Assembly: GCA_947627455.1 (NCBI GenBank)
Contig: CANQWC010000010.1
Coordinates: 1-64,000, forward strand
Direction: 5' to 3'
Length of the DNA stretch: 64,000 nt
From: an uncultured Clostridia bacterium
GTDB taxonomy: Bacteria; Bacillota; Clostridia; Oscillospirales; Ruminococcaceae
In this document: positions 8,571 through 17,312 of the stretch, one piece after another
Layout of the letters: each line of letters starts with the position of its first letter
Position numbering within the stretch: the stretch's first letter is position 1
Made by a program: the position numbers and the translations under genes
The notes under the pieces: generated by a model
Database searches by the model: none
Told to the model about the DNA's origin: nothing
Seen by the model: only the letters and a program-made list of their open reading frames with translations

Positions 8571-8663
8571 GATGCGCCGAAGCGCATCAAGAAGATAGAA
8601 GTCAGAGGTTAGAAGATAGAAGGCGGATTTTTTAAAAATAATGTGTGCGGAACGGACATGCCC
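8571..8663 (+). repeat. R2 element a (hairpin, heptads, GGACATGCCC end)
   Basis: Order on the + strand: hairpin GATGCGCCgaaGCGCATC (8571-8588), heptad-like run (AAGATAGAAGTCAGAGG...), an A-rich spacer, then AATGTGTGCGGAACGGACA ending at CCC. It lacks the second (GTCGCC) hairpin present in elements b-e. It shares its module order with the R2 copies near 12.1, 16.1, 28.7 and 54.8 kb. The gap 8664-8700 shows nothing further. Confidence 0.75.
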
Positions 8664-8700
8664 TGATAATAAAAGCGCCCAAATCGCCCACATTAAAATA

Positions 8701-8917
8701 AAAGTTTTCGCTTGAGCCTTTTACTAAAAGGCTCACGGGAGTCCAGAGGCGAGCAGCCTCTGGTCGCGCTCCGCAGAGCGCGAAATCCCCTTACGAAGGC
8801 GCTCCGCAAGGGGTGAATTGTAAAAATAGCCCGGTGGGCTATTTTTGCAAGAGGGGACGACCTGCAAGAGAGGGCGTCCCCTTATGATACGCAGCGCCGA
8901 CAGAAGCTGCGAACCTT
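8701..8917 (+). repeat. R1 multi-hairpin repeat, copy 2
   Basis: Seven hairpins in a row: GAGCCTTTT/AAAAGGCTC (8714-8734), CCAGAGGC/GCCTCTGG (8743-8763), GCGCTC/GAGCGC (8766-8781), CCCCTT/AAGGGG (8787-8812), AAAAATAGCCC/GGGCTATTTTT (8822-8846), GGGGACG/CGTCCCC (about 8853-8881) and GCAGC/GCTGC (8891-8910). Against copies 1 and 3, arm changes are paired, such as outer A-T replaced by G-C in hairpin 1. From 8918 to the pepF promoter there is only an R2-like fragment (TGTGGCC...GCACTCCC, 8944-8967). Confidence 0.88.
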
Positions 8918-8981
8918 AAATCATCAAGCCGAGATTTTTTATAATGTGGCCGTTTTGAGCACTCCCCTGATAATTTCCCCC

Positions 8982-9010
8982 TTTACAACTCCCCGAAAAC
9001 GTGGTAAAAT
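8982..9010 (+). promoter_or_regulatory. Sigma-A promoter for pepF
   Basis: TTTACA (8982-8987), a 17-bp spacer, TAAAAT (9005-9010), 32 bp before the pepF ATG. Confidence 0.7.
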
Positions 9011-9042
9011 TACCTTGAATAAATCCTGAAAGGAATGATTTT

Positions 9043-10842
9043 ATGTCTGAAGAAAAAGTTTTGCGGCGCGACGAGATCAAAGAGGAATTCAAGTGGCGCC
9101 TTGAAGATGTTTTTCCCTCCGACGCGGCTTGGGAGGAAGCCATGAAGAGCGCCGATGCGCTGATTGAAAAGGGCGCGAAGTTCAAGGGCAGGCTCGCCGA
9201 GAGCGCAAAGACCCTTCTTGAATTCATGCGCTTTGACGACGAGTCGACGATCCTGCTCTACGCCGTTTCGGGCTATGCCTCGCAGAGGGGCGACGAGGAC
9301 ACCTCGAACCCGAAATATCAGGACTTCGGGCTTCGGGTCCAGAACCTCTTTGTCCGCTATTCCTCGGCGCTTGCCTTTGTTCGACCCGAGATAATCGCGA
9401 TACCCGATGAGACAATCGAGAGTTTTTACCGCGATGAGCCCGACCTCGAGCTCTACCGCCTCGCCCTGACAAGGCTTCGCCGCGAGCGCTCGCACACCCT
9501 TTCGGAGCGCGAGGAGATGATTCTTGCCGCTGCAAGCCCCATCAGGAACGCTGCCTCGAATTCTTACAGCCTATTTGCCGATGCCGATCTGACCTTCCCG
9601 CCCGCAAAGGATTCGGCGGGCGTCGAGCACGAGCTCACGAGCGGGACCTACGGCGTTCTCATCAAGAGCCCCGACAGAATGCTTCGCAAAAACGCCTTTG
9701 AGAACACCTATCACACCTACGAGCAGTTCCGCAACACCCTCGCTTCGCTTTACGACGCCGAGGTCAAGGGCAGAATTTTCAACGCGACCTTCAGAAAATA
9801 CCCATCGATTCTTGAGGCTTCGCTCTCTCAGAATGAGGTGCCCGTCTCGGTCTATAAAAACCTCATCGATACGGTTCACAAGAACATGCACTATATGCAT
9901 AAATACGTTAAGCTTCGCAAGAGGCTGATGGGCGTCGATGAGCTTCACATGTACGACCTCTACACCACGCTCGTGCCCGACGCCGACAAGAAGGTGCCGT
10001 TTGACGAGGCCAAAAAGACTGTTCTTGAGGCGCTTTCGGTGATGGGCGAGGATTACGTCGCGATGCTCAAAGAGGGCTTCGAGAACCGCTGGATAGACGT
10101 CTATGAGAACGTCGGCAAGCGTTCGGGCGCGTATTCTTCGGGCATGAGGCCGCACCCATATGTTCTTCTGAACCACAAGGATACCCTCGACTGCATGTTC
10201 ACCCTTGCGCATGAGATGGGCCACGCGCTTCACTCATACCTCTCGCTGAAAAACCAGCCGACGGTTTACAGCGACTATGTGATCTTTGTCGCCGAGGTCG
10301 CGTCGACCTGCAACGAGGCGCTGCTGATGCAGTATCTCCTCTCGAAGACGACAGACAGGAGCGAACGCGCATACCTCATCAACTACTTCTTGGAGCAGTT
10401 CCGCACCACCCTTTATCGCCAGACGATGTTCGCCGAGTTTGAAATGCTCACGGGCGAGATGGCCGAGAGGGGAGAGAGCCTCACCGCCGAGGCGCTCTGC
10501 GAGCTCTACGGAAAGCTCAACGCCGAATACTACGGCGACGGCATCGTCAACGACCGCGAGATCTCCTTTGAGTGGGAGCGCATACCCCACTTCTACTACG
10601 ATTATTATGTCTTCCAGTACGCGACGGGCTTCTCGGCCGCGATAGCCCTCTCGACAAAGATTCTCAAAGAGGGCGCGCCCGCCGTCGCAAACTATAAGAA
10701 ATTCCTCTCGGGCGGCTGCTCGACCGACCCGATTTCGCTTCTCAAAATCGCGGGGGTCGACATGAATTCGCCCGAACCCATCGACAACGCGCTGAAGCTC
10801 TTTGACGAGCTCATCGACGAGATGGAGTCGCTCTCGAAATAA
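9043..10842 (+). CDS. pepF: Oligoendopeptidase F
   Basis: 599-residue M3B zinc metallopeptidase, normal for PepF. The zinc site HEMGH is at residues 390-394, with the downstream glutamate in the FVAEVASTCNE segment. The N-terminal helical domain (WRLEDVFPSDAAWEEAM) is typical. The C-terminus has YYDYYVFQYATGFSAA, the substrate-binding tyrosine region. No signal peptide, so it acts in the cytoplasm on peptides of roughly 7-17 residues. Monocistronic, with its own promoter and a terminator. Start ATG 9043 follows GAAAGGA. Confidence 0.95.
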   Translation: MSEEKVLRRDEIKEEFKWRLEDVFPSDAAWEEAMKSADALIEKGAKFKGRLAESAKTLLEFMRFDDESTILLYAVSGYASQRGDEDTSNPKYQDFGLRVQNLFVRYSSALAFVRPEIIAIPDETIESFYRDEPDLELYRLALTRLRRERSHTLSEREEMILAAASPIRNAASNSYSLFADADLTFPPAKDSAGVEHELTSGTYGVLIKSPDRMLRKNAFENTYHTYEQFRNTLASLYDAEVKGRIFNATFRKYPSILEASLSQNEVPVSVYKNLIDTVHKNMHYMHKYVKLRKRLMGVDELHMYDLYTTLVPDADKKVPFDEAKKTVLEALSVMGEDYVAMLKEGFENRWIDVYENVGKRSGAYSSGMRPHPYVLLNHKDTLDCMFTLAHEMGHALHSYLSLKNQPTVYSDYVIFVAEVASTCNEALLMQYLLSKTTDRSERAYLINYFLEQFRTTLYRQTMFAEFEMLTGEMAERGESLTAEALCELYGKLNAEYYGDGIVNDREISFEWERIPHFYYDYYVFQYATGFSAAIALSTKILKEGAPAVANYKKFLSGGCSTDPISLLKIAGVDMNSPEPIDNALKLFDELIDEMESLSK

Positions 10843-10860
10843 GAGAAAATTGATTAAAAC

Positions 10861-10900
10861 AAATCCCTTTTCTGCAAATTTCAGCAGAGAAGGGATTTTG
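10861..10900 (+). terminator. Intrinsic terminator after pepF
   Basis: Arms AAATCCCTTTTCTGC (10861-10875) and GCAGAGAAGGGATTT (10884-10898), one wobble pair, then TTTG. Confidence 0.85.
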
Positions 10901-10901
10901 C

Positions 10902-10930
10902 TTGCAATTATGATTGATTTATGTTAAGAT
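10902..10930 (+). promoter_or_regulatory. Sigma-A promoter for the lipoprotein esterase
   Basis: TTGCAA (10902-10907), a 17-bp spacer, TAAGAT (10925-10930). Confidence 0.65.
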
Positions 10931-10961
10931 GATAATAAGATTATATAATAGGAGGGCAATT

Positions 10962-11951
10962 ATGGGAACCATCGCAAAAATAATGATTTCGGCGATGCTG
11001 ATGTCGTCGATCGGAATGGGCGGCTGCGCATCAAAAGAAGCGCCGAGAAAGTCGGAATTCCCCGACAACGCTTTTGTCGAGATACCGAGCGAATATTTCG
11101 TTTCCTGCGACGAGGGCGGAACGGTGCTGAGCATCACCTATGAGACAAAGGACTATGGCGGCGACAAGAAAAAGTATGAGAAGAGGGCGCTGATATATCT
11201 GCCCTACGGCTATGACCCCGACAGCGATAAAAAATACGACGTGATGTATTACATGCACGGCGGCGGTGGAAGTGAGGAAGAGCTTTTCGGCGAGCTTCTT
11301 TCAAACAACGACTCGAAGAGGCTGGTCGACAACATGATCAAAAACGGCGACCTTGAGCCCTGCATTATCTGCACGCCGACCTATAACAACCCCTATAACG
11401 GCGACGCGACTTACTGCTGCAAAAACTTTTGGCAGGAGCTCATAAACGACCTTATCCCCGCGGTCGAGGGGCAGTATAACACCTACTGCGAGAAGACAAA
11501 CAAGGCGGGCATCAAGGCTTCGAGGCTTCACCGCGGGTTCGGCGGCTTCTCGATGGGCGCTGCCTGCACATGGTGGGTGTTTGAAAACGCCCTTGATTAT
11601 GTCGGCTATTATCTTCCCGTCGCGGGCGACAGCTGGGCGCTCGGCCAAGGGGCGGGCGGCTCAAGGCCCGACGACACCGCCGAATATCTCGCCGAAAAGG
11701 TCAGAGATTACGGCTATGACTGGGAGGACTTCTATATCTACTGCGGCGTCGGCACGAACGACAACATGGCTGGCCCGAACATGAGGCCGCTTGTGAGCTC
11801 GCTCGTGAAAGACGAGTATTCCGACGTCTTCAAGCAGGCTGACAACTTCGCCGACGGCAACTTCTTCTTTGCCCTCCGCGAGGGAGGCTGGCACGACCAA
11901 AACACCGTGCACCGCCTGATTTTCAACGGCCTGCCGAAGTTCTTCGGGTGA
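10962..11951 (+). CDS. Lipoprotein esterase (feruloyl/acetyl-xylan esterase-like)
   Basis: 329 residues from ATG 10962 behind GGAGGG; the earlier ATG at 10914 lies within the promoter. Signal peptide II: MGTIAKIMISAMLMSSIGMGGC with the lipidated Cys in GGC-A. The body is an esterase-D fold (PF00756-like): YMHGGGGSEEELFG oxyanion region, nucleophile GFSMG (Ser about 197) and a late GGWHDQNTVH histidine. Such domains remove feruloyl or acetyl groups from xylan. Anchored on the outer face of the membrane. A GH8 xylanase-type gene lies 0.6 kb downstream, supporting a hemicellulose role by context. Exact ester specificity is unknown. Confidence 0.82.
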   Translation: MGTIAKIMISAMLMSSIGMGGCASKEAPRKSEFPDNAFVEIPSEYFVSCDEGGTVLSITYETKDYGGDKKKYEKRALIYLPYGYDPDSDKKYDVMYYMHGGGGSEEELFGELLSNNDSKRLVDNMIKNGDLEPCIICTPTYNNPYNGDATYCCKNFWQELINDLIPAVEGQYNTYCEKTNKAGIKASRLHRGFGGFSMGAACTWWVFENALDYVGYYLPVAGDSWALGQGAGGSRPDDTAEYLAEKVRDYGYDWEDFYIYCGVGTNDNMAGPNMRPLVSSLVKDEYSDVFKQADNFADGNFFFALREGGWHDQNTVHRLIFNGLPKFFG

Positions 11952-12010
11952 TAAATAAGGGATTAAGCCTTTCGACTTGGCCCTTATTTTCCGAGTGAGA
12001 TTTCCCTAAA

Positions 12011-12183
12011 AATCTAATTTCTAACATCTAATTTCTAACTTCTAACATCTAATTGCAAGGGAGTGCCCATTCCGCACACATTATTTGTAATATTTAGATA
12101 TGTCGCCGCAGGCGACACCTTGAAATTCTGATATCTGATTTCTAACTTCTATCTTCTTGATGTGGCCGTTTCGGCCACATCAA
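12011..12183 (-). repeat. R2 element b (full set of modules)
   Basis: Read on the minus strand the order is: hairpin GATGTGGCCgaaacGGCCACATC (12160-12183), heptads (AAGAAGATAGAAGTTAGAAA), hairpin GGTGTCGCCTGCGGCGACA near 12100-12120, then AATGTGTGCGGAATGGGCA with CTCCC, then further heptads (12011-12055). The hairpin end lies 15 bp before the -35 box of the DUF1292/GH8 promoter. This fills most of the 304-bp gap between the esterase and DUF1292 genes. Confidence 0.85.
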
Positions 12184-12197
12184 ATTGCAATTTCCCC

Positions 12198-12226
12198 TTG
12201 CACTTTTCCGAAATCTATGCTACAAT
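12198..12226 (+). promoter_or_regulatory. Sigma-A promoter for the DUF1292-GH8 operon
   Basis: TTGCAC (12198-12203), a 17-bp spacer, TACAAT (12221-12226). Confidence 0.7.
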
Positions 12227-12255
12227 CAGATGATTTCACGAAAGGAGAGGATAAA

Positions 12256-12540
12256 ATGGCTGAAAAGGCGATAATGACGGTCGTCAACGAGAACAACGAG
12301 ATTATGGACGTCGACGTTCTGTTCACGTTCAAGAACACTGCGACCGACAGGTGTTACATCGTCTACACCGAGAATACTCTTGATGAAAACGGTGATACCG
12401 AGGTTTTCGCGTCGATTTTCGACCCCGACGACAAGACCCTGACCCTCCACCCGATAGAGACCGAGGATGAGTGGGCGCTTTTAGAATCGAAGCTTCGCGA
12501 ATATGAACGTTCAAAGGGCGAAGGAGGCCTTGAATCATGA
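12256..12540 (+). CDS. DUF1292 domain protein
   Basis: 94 residues from ATG 12256 behind AAAGGAGAGG. It has the DUF1292 pattern: FTFKNTATDRCYIVYTE followed by VFASIFDPDD and a W-containing C-terminus (TEDEWALLESKLREYE). Small acidic cytoplasmic protein. Family members are widespread in Firmicutes and have no established biochemical role. Its stop overlaps the GH8 start (ATGA), so the two are translationally coupled, an unusual partner for a DUF1292 gene. Confidence 0.85.
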   Translation: MAEKAIMTVVNENNEIMDVDVLFTFKNTATDRCYIVYTENTLDENGDTEVFASIFDPDDKTLTLHPIETEDEWALLESKLREYERSKGEGGLES

Positions 12541-13676
12541 GAGAATACCGAAATGTTTTTGCCGAGGTCGGGATTCCCGAGGCAGATATCGCGAAAAAGC
12601 TTGAAAGCGCCTTCAACACGATGTTTTACGGTTCTGATGATGAGCGCGTCTACCACCCCGTCGGCGATGACATGGGCTATATCGAGGACACGGGCAACAT
12701 CGACGCCCGCACCGAGGGCATGTCCTACGGAATGATGCTCTGCGTGCAGCTCGGCAAAAAAGAGGAATTCGACAGAATATGGAAGTGGTCGATGACCTAT
12801 ATGTACATGACCGAGGGCAGGCACGCGGGCTATTTCGCGTGGTCCTGCAAGCCCGACGGCACCAAGAATTCCCACGGCCCCGCGCCCGACGGCGAGGAAT
12901 ACTTTGCCGCGGCGCTCCTGATGGCTTCTTCGCGATGGGGCGACGGCGACGGCCTTTACAACTACTCAGAATGGGCAAGAACCATTCTCCGCGACTGCAT
13001 ACATAGGGGAGGCGATGGCGAGAAAGCGGGCCTCACGATGTGGGAGCCGAGCAATCACCTGATAAAGTTTGTGCCCGAGTCGCCATATACCGACGCTTCA
13101 TACCATCTCCCGCATTTCTATGAGATTTTTGCCGAGCGCTCAGACCCCGAGGACAGGGCCTTTTGGGCCGAGGCCGCAAAGGCGAGCCGAGAATATCTTC
13201 ACAAGGCATGTCACCCCAAAACGGGCCTCTGCTCCGACTACGCGAACTATGACGGCAGCGTTCTTGAGCATAGCTTCAACCCCCACGCGGGGCTTCACTA
13301 TTCCGACAGCTACCGAACGGTCTACAACATCGCGCTCGACTGGTCGTGGAACAAGGCTGACCCGTGGCAGCCCGAGGAATGCCGCAGGGTTCAGAAATTC
13401 TTTGAAGAGGCGGGCGATAAGCGCGACCTCGTGCCTCACCCCGACGGAACCTTCACCGACGAGACCGCAATGCACCCCGTCGCGATAAGGGCGACCGAAG
13501 CTGCAGCCTCTCTTGCGGCCCTTGACGGCGCAAACGCCGAAGAAAAAGCCCGCGCCGAGCGCCTCGTCAAAGAATTCTTCGAGATGCCGCTCAGAACAGG
13601 CAAGAGGAGATACTACGACAACTTCCTCCAAATTTTCTCCCTGCTGATGCTCTCGGGAAGCTACCGAATTTACTGA
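12537..13676 (+). CDS. Glycoside hydrolase family 8, reducing-end xylose-releasing exo-oligoxylanase type
   Basis: 379 residues, no signal peptide, so intracellular. Family GH8 (alpha/alpha)6 barrel: the proton-donor motif is DARTEGMSYGMM with Glu60; the PDGEEYFAAALLMASSRWG and SDSYRTVYNIALDWSW segments match Rex-type xylanases (EC 3.2.1.156) rather than secreted endoglucanases. It would shorten imported xylo-oligosaccharides from the reducing end. Start ATG 12537 overlaps the DUF1292 stop. Together with the upstream lipoprotein esterase this suggests xylan-fragment use. The general family call is firm; the exact activity is inferred from similarity. Confidence 0.88.
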   Translation: MREYRNVFAEVGIPEADIAKKLESAFNTMFYGSDDERVYHPVGDDMGYIEDTGNIDARTEGMSYGMMLCVQLGKKEEFDRIWKWSMTYMYMTEGRHAGYFAWSCKPDGTKNSHGPAPDGEEYFAAALLMASSRWGDGDGLYNYSEWARTILRDCIHRGGDGEKAGLTMWEPSNHLIKFVPESPYTDASYHLPHFYEIFAERSDPEDRAFWAEAAKASREYLHKACHPKTGLCSDYANYDGSVLEHSFNPHAGLHYSDSYRTVYNIALDWSWNKADPWQPEECRRVQKFFEEAGDKRDLVPHPDGTFTDETAMHPVAIRATEAAASLAALDGANAEEKARAERLVKEFFEMPLRTGKRRYYDNFLQIFSLLMLSGSYRIY

Positions 13677-13677
13677 T

Positions 13678-13712
13678 AAAAAACCGCCCCCTCTGTTTTG
13701 AGGGAGCGGTAA
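13678..13712. terminator. Bidirectional terminator between GH8 and nifU
   Basis: Arms ACCGCcCCCTC (13683-13693) and GAGGGaGCGGT (13700-13710). The A-run on the left is a U-tract for the minus strand; AATATTTT lies to the right. Confidence 0.8.
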
Positions 13713-13720
13713 TATTTTGT

Positions 13721-14146
13721 TCAGATTTCGCACATATCCGCGGGCGGAACATCGCCGAGAATAGGCTTCGGGTCGACGCCCTGCCTCTGATAGTAGTCCG
13801 AGAGCGCCGCGTGAATAGCCTGCTCGGCCAGAACAGAGCAGTGAAGCTTTACGGTCGGAAGCCCGTCAAGCGCCTCGACAACGGCCTTGTTTGTAAGCTT
13901 CATGGCCTCTTCGATGGGCTTGCCCTTGATGAGCTCAGTCGCCATTGAGCTTGTCGCGACGGCCGCGCCGCAGCCGAAGGTCTTGAACTTGACATCGGAA
14001 ATAATCCCGTTGTCGACCTTGATATACATTTTCATGATATCGCCGCACTTGGCGTTTCCTACCTCGCCGATGCCGTCAGCGTCGGGAATTTCGCCGACGT
14101 TTCTCGGGTTCGAGAAGTGGTCCATAACTTTTTCGGAATAAATCAT
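13721..14146 (-). CDS. nifU: NifU/IscU-like Fe-S cluster scaffold
   Basis: 141 residues, matching the IscU-type N-terminal domain alone. The three cluster cysteines are visible: NAKCGD, TFGCGAA and KLHCSVLAEQA. It begins MIYSEKVMDHFSNPRNVG, the standard start. It receives sulfur from the cysteine desulfurase encoded just upstream and assembles 2Fe-2S/4Fe-4S clusters in the cytoplasm. 14 bp separate it from nifS; it is the last gene of the rnhA-nifS-nifU unit. ATG 14146 follows AGGAGAG on the minus strand. Confidence 0.95.
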   Translation of the reverse strand: MIYSEKVMDHFSNPRNVGEIPDADGIGEVGNAKCGDIMKMYIKVDNGIISDVKFKTFGCGAAVATSSMATELIKGKPIEEAMKLTNKAVVEALDGLPTVKLHCSVLAEQAIHAALSDYYQRQGVDPKPILGDVPPADMCEI

Positions 14147-14160
14147 ATCAATCTCTCCTT

Positions 14161-15357
14161 TTAATCAGAATCTATGTCCTCGTCCCGAAGTATCCGCTCC
14201 CAAAGCGGGCTCATCGCCCTGAGCTTTTCGACGGTTTTCGGGACCTTTTCGATGATGTAATCCGCGTCCTCCTCGGTGTTTTCGTCGCTTAAAGATATTC
14301 TCAGCGAGCCGTGCGCGGTCGAGTGCGGCAGGCCGATGGCCAAAAGAACATGCGACGGGTCGAGCGAGCCCGAAGTGCAGGCCGAGCCCGACGATGCGCA
14401 GATGCCCTCGAGGTCAAGCGAAAGAAGCAGACTCTCACCCTCAACGCCCCTGAACGAAATATTCACATTCCCCGCGAGGCGCTTTACGGGGTCGCCGTTG
14501 AGCCGCGATTCGGGAATTTTGAGGAGCTCTTTTATTATCCTGTCCCTGATCTTTGAAAGTCTTGCCTGCTTTTCGGGAATATTCGCGGTGCAGATTTCAA
14601 TTGCCTTTGCGAGGGCGACTATCCCCGCGACGTTTTCTGTTCCCGCCCTCTTCGAGCGCTCCTGAGCGCCGCCGTGAATGAGGTTCGGAAGGTTCACGCC
14701 GTTTCTCATATACATCGCGCCGATGCCCTTTGGCGCGTGAATTTTATGCCCCGACATCGAGAGCAGGTCGATGTTCATTTTCGCGACGTCTATTTCAACG
14801 TTGCCGACTGCCTGAACCGCGTCGGTGTGGAAGAGAACCTTTTTTTCGCGGCATACGGCGCCGATTTCCGCGATGGGCTGAATAGTGCCTATCTCGTTGT
14901 TCGCGAACATCACCGTGACAAGGCAGGTGTCGTCGCGAATGGCCTTTTCAACGTCCTCAACGTGAACAAGCCCCATCTCGTCGACGGGAACATATGTCAC
15001 CTCGAAGCCGTGCTTTTCGAGGTATTCGCAGGTATGAAGAACCGCATGGTGCTCAAACACGGTGGTGACGATATGCTTTTTGCCCTTTTGCGCGCCAAGG
15101 TCAGCCGCGCATTTTATCGCCCAGTTGTCGGCCTCAGAGCCGCCCGAGGTGAAGTATATTTCACCCGTTTTCGCGCCGATAGCCTTCGCGACGGTCTCGC
15201 GGGCCTTAAGAATGGCCCTTGCCGAGTCCATTCCGAGCGAATAAATGCTTGACGCGTTGCCGTAGCCGTCGGTGAGATAGGGCATCATCGCGTCGAGCAC
15301 GGGTTTTGAAATTCTCGTCGTCGCCGAGTTATCGGCATAAACGAACCGTTTTTCCAT
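14161..15357 (-). CDS. nifS: Cysteine desulfurase
   Basis: 398-residue PLP enzyme of the NifS/IscS class. The PLP lysine is in [13 protein letters not shown], and the mobile active-site cysteine in [15 protein letters not shown]. The N-terminus [18 protein letters not shown] is typical. It converts cysteine to alanine and delivers persulfide sulfur to NifU. No SufBCD, IscA or IscR lies nearby, as is common for the reduced NifS-NifU systems of anaerobes. Confidence 0.95.
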   Translation of the reverse strand: MEKRFVYADNSATTRISKPVLDAMMPYLTDGYGNASSIYSLGMDSARAILKARETVAKAIGAKTGEIYFTSGGSEADNWAIKCAADLGAQKGKKHIVTTVFEHHAVLHTCEYLEKHGFEVTYVPVDEMGLVHVEDVEKAIRDDTCLVTVMFANNEIGTIQPIAEIGAVCREKKVLFHTDAVQAVGNVEIDVAKMNIDLLSMSGHKIHAPKGIGAMYMRNGVNLPNLIHGGAQERSKRAGTENVAGIVALAKAIEICTANIPEKQARLSKIRDRIIKELLKIPESRLNGDPVKRLAGNVNISFRGVEGESLLLSLDLEGICASSGSACTSGSLDPSHVLLAIGLPHSTAHGSLRISLSDENTEEDADYIIEKVPKTVEKLRAMSPLWERILRDEDIDSD

Positions 15358-15429
15358 TTAAAATCAATCCTTTCGTGAAATCCGCTCTCAGCAGGGGAGA
15401 CCGCCCCCGCAGGTTTAAAAGCCGAGGCT

Positions 15430-15891
15430 TCATTCGTTTTCGGTCAAAATTTCCTGCCTATGTTTCATATATTCCGAGACGGCGAGGCTGTCGCAGCGTT
15501 CGTTTTCGGGGTGTCCGTCATGCCCCTTGACCCACACAAAGCTGACTTTGTGTTTTTCCGTGAGCTCAAGAAGCCGCTGCCAGAGGTCGGGGTTAAGAGC
15601 GGGCTTATTGCCGCTTTTTTTCCAGCCCCTTGCCCGCCATGACTTCGCCCAGCCCTTGCCGATGCCGTCGCAGACATATTTTGAATCGGTGGTAAGCGTC
15701 ACCTCGCATGGCTCTTTAAGCGCCTCAAGCGCGGCAATCACCGCCGTAAGCTCCATTCTGTTGTTTGTGGTGTTCGGCTCGAAGCCCGAAAGCTCTTTTC
15801 GGTGATTCCCGTAGACCAGAATCGCGCCCCACCCGCCGACTCCGGGGTTCCCCGAGCACGCCCCGTCGGTAAAAATCTCAACTTTTTTCAT
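15430..15891 (-). CDS. rnhA: Ribonuclease HI
   Basis: 153 residues from ATG 15891, which has AAAAAGG upstream; an in-frame TTG five codons earlier is less likely. The DEDD catalytic acids are seen in [14 protein letters not shown] (Asp), NRMELTAV (Glu), TTDSKYV (Asp) and [12 protein letters not shown] (Asp). It degrades RNA in RNA-DNA hybrids. First gene after a perfect-consensus promoter; nifS follows after about 70 bp. Confidence 0.93.
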   Translation of the reverse strand: MKKVEIFTDGACSGNPGVGGWGAILVYGNHRKELSGFEPNTTNNRMELTAVIAALEALKEPCEVTLTTDSKYVCDGIGKGWAKSWRARGWKKSGNKPALNPDLWQRLLELTEKHKVSFVWVKGHDGHPENERCDSLAVSEYMKHRQEILTENE

Positions 15892-15936
15892 TATTACCTT
15901 TTTCAAAAATTTATCGGTTATTCATAGCTAACCGCT

Positions 15937-15965
15937 ATTATACTACTTGTCTCGCGATTTGTCAA
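15937..15965 (-). promoter_or_regulatory. Consensus sigma-A promoter for rnhA-nifS-nifU
   Basis: Minus strand TTGACA (15960-15965), 17-bp spacer, TATAAT (15937-15942): a perfect match to the consensus. The end of R2 element c lies 18 bp from the -35 box. Confidence 0.88.
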
Positions 15966-15982
15966 TATCTCCGAACGCATGA

Positions 15983-16234
15983 GATGTGGCCAAAAGGCCA
16001 CATCAAGAAGATAGAAGTTAGAAATTAGATGTTAGAGTTTCAAGGTGTCGCCTGCGGCGACATATCTGAATATTTCTAATAATGCGTGTGTAATGGACAC
16101 TCCCGCAAACAAGAAAACAGAAATCAGAGGTCAGAGGTCAGAGGTCAGAAAACAGATCTCTACCCTCTAACTTCTATCTTCTAACATCTAACTTCTAACA
16201 TCTGCCTTCTGCCAATCTGCCCTCTGTCTTTCTG
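15983..16234 (+). repeat. R2 element c, longest copy, between two divergent promoters
   Basis: Order: hairpin GATGTGGCCaaaaGGCCACATC (15983-16004); heptads ATAGAAG, TTAGAAA, TTAGATG; hairpin GGTGTCGCCTGCGGCGACA (16053-16071); AATGCGTGTGTAATGGACAC with TCCC (16080-16103); four CAGAGGT-like heptads (about 16120-16150); and an opposite-orientation heptad run CTCTAAC, TTCTATC, TTCTAAC, ATCTAAC to about 16234. The two heptad runs are complementary and could fold on each other. It fills the gap between rnhA and trpS. Confidence 0.88.
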
Positions 16235-16235
16235 A

Positions 16236-16264
16236 TTGACACCCCGCTTTTTTTGTGATACAAT
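16236..16264 (+). promoter_or_regulatory. Sigma-A promoter for trpS
   Basis: TTGACA (16236-16241), a 17-bp spacer, TACAAT (16259-16264), starting 1 bp after the heptad array of R2 element c. The leader is about 30 nt, too short for a T-box. Confidence 0.8.
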
Positions 16265-16300
16265 ACTTTCGTCTATATTTTCTTTTATAGGAGGATAATT

Positions 16301-17308
16301 ATGTCAGAAACAGAGAGAAAAAAAGTCATACTCAGCGGCATACAGCCGACGGGCGTATTCACCCTCGGCAACTTCATGGGCCCGATCCGCAATTGGGGGC
16401 CCTTACAGGACGAGTTTGACTGCATATATTTCATCGCCGACCAGCACGCGATCACCGTCAGAAAAGAACCCGCGGCATTCCGCAAGCAGACGATCGAGAG
16501 CTACGCGCTGCTCCTTGCCTGCGGAATCGACCCGAAGCGCTCGATCGCGTTTATCCAGTCTCACAACCCCAACCATGCCCAGTTAAGCTGGGTTCTCGGC
16601 TGCGTGACCCAGTTCGGCGAGCTTTCCCGCATGACCCAGTTCAAGGACAAGGCCGCGAAGCATGCCGACGACATCAACGCGGGCCTCTTCACCTATCCCG
16701 TCCTGATGGCCGCCGATATCCTCACCTATAATGCCGATGTCGTTCCCATCGGCGACGACCAGCGCCAGCACTTAGAGCTTGCGCGCAACATCGCGGTGCG
16801 CTTCAATCAGCGCTACGGCGACATGTTCACCGTTCCCGAGGGCTATTACCCGAAGGTCGGCGCAAGAATAAAATCGCTTCAGGACCCGACCAAGAAGATG
16901 TCCAAATCCGACGACAACCCGAATGCCACGGTGTTCATCTTAGACGACAAGGACACGATCATGCGCAAATTCAGGCGCGCCGTGACCGACAGCGATTCCG
17001 AAATTCGTTTTGCCGAGGGCAAGGACGGCATCAACAACCTTCTCACGATCTATTCCTGCGCGACGGGCAACACCATCGAGGAGAGCGAGAAGGAGTTTGC
17101 GGGCAAGGGTTACGGCGATTTCAAGCTTGCCGTCGGCGAGGCCGTTGCCGATTATTTAGAGCCCGTCAGAACCGAGTTTGCCCGCCTGATGGAGGACAAG
17201 ACCTACCTCAAAGAATGTTGGACCGACGGCGCTCAGCGTGCGTTCAGGCTTTCCAACAAGGTTCTCGCCAAGGCTTACAGAAAGATAGGGTTCGTGGATT
17301 ACAGGTGA
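16301..17308 (+). CDS. trpS: Tryptophanyl-tRNA synthetase
   Basis: 335-residue class I synthetase that charges tRNA-Trp. The signatures are SGIQPTGVFTLGNFMGP (HIGH-like) near residue 12 and KKMSKSDDN (KMSKS) near residue 197, with the GDDQRQHLELAR tryptophan-binding region between them. ATG 16301 follows AGGAGG. The frameshifted kinase begins 4 bp after its stop. Confidence 0.96.
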   Translation: MSETERKKVILSGIQPTGVFTLGNFMGPIRNWGPLQDEFDCIYFIADQHAITVRKEPAAFRKQTIESYALLLACGIDPKRSIAFIQSHNPNHAQLSWVLGCVTQFGELSRMTQFKDKAAKHADDINAGLFTYPVLMAADILTYNADVVPIGDDQRQHLELARNIAVRFNQRYGDMFTVPEGYYPKVGARIKSLQDPTKKMSKSDDNPNATVFILDDKDTIMRKFRRAVTDSDSEIRFAEGKDGINNLLTIYSCATGNTIEESEKEFAGKGYGDFKLAVGEAVADYLEPVRTEFARLMEDKTYLKECWTDGAQRAFRLSNKVLAKAYRKIGFVDYR

Positions 17309-17312
17309 TTTT

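Noticed and set aside
9010..10590. Several long minus-strand ORFs across pepF
   Set aside because: Shadows of pepF's GC-rich third positions. They change frame, lack ribosome sites and match no family.
16110..16234. Possible CRISPR array
   Set aside because: The repeats are 7-bp units without spacers, there is no 25-40-bp repeat and no cas gene in the window.
16265..16300. T-box riboswitch before trpS
   Set aside because: Only about 30 nt separate the promoter from the start codon, with no T-box sequence. The same holds for leuS.
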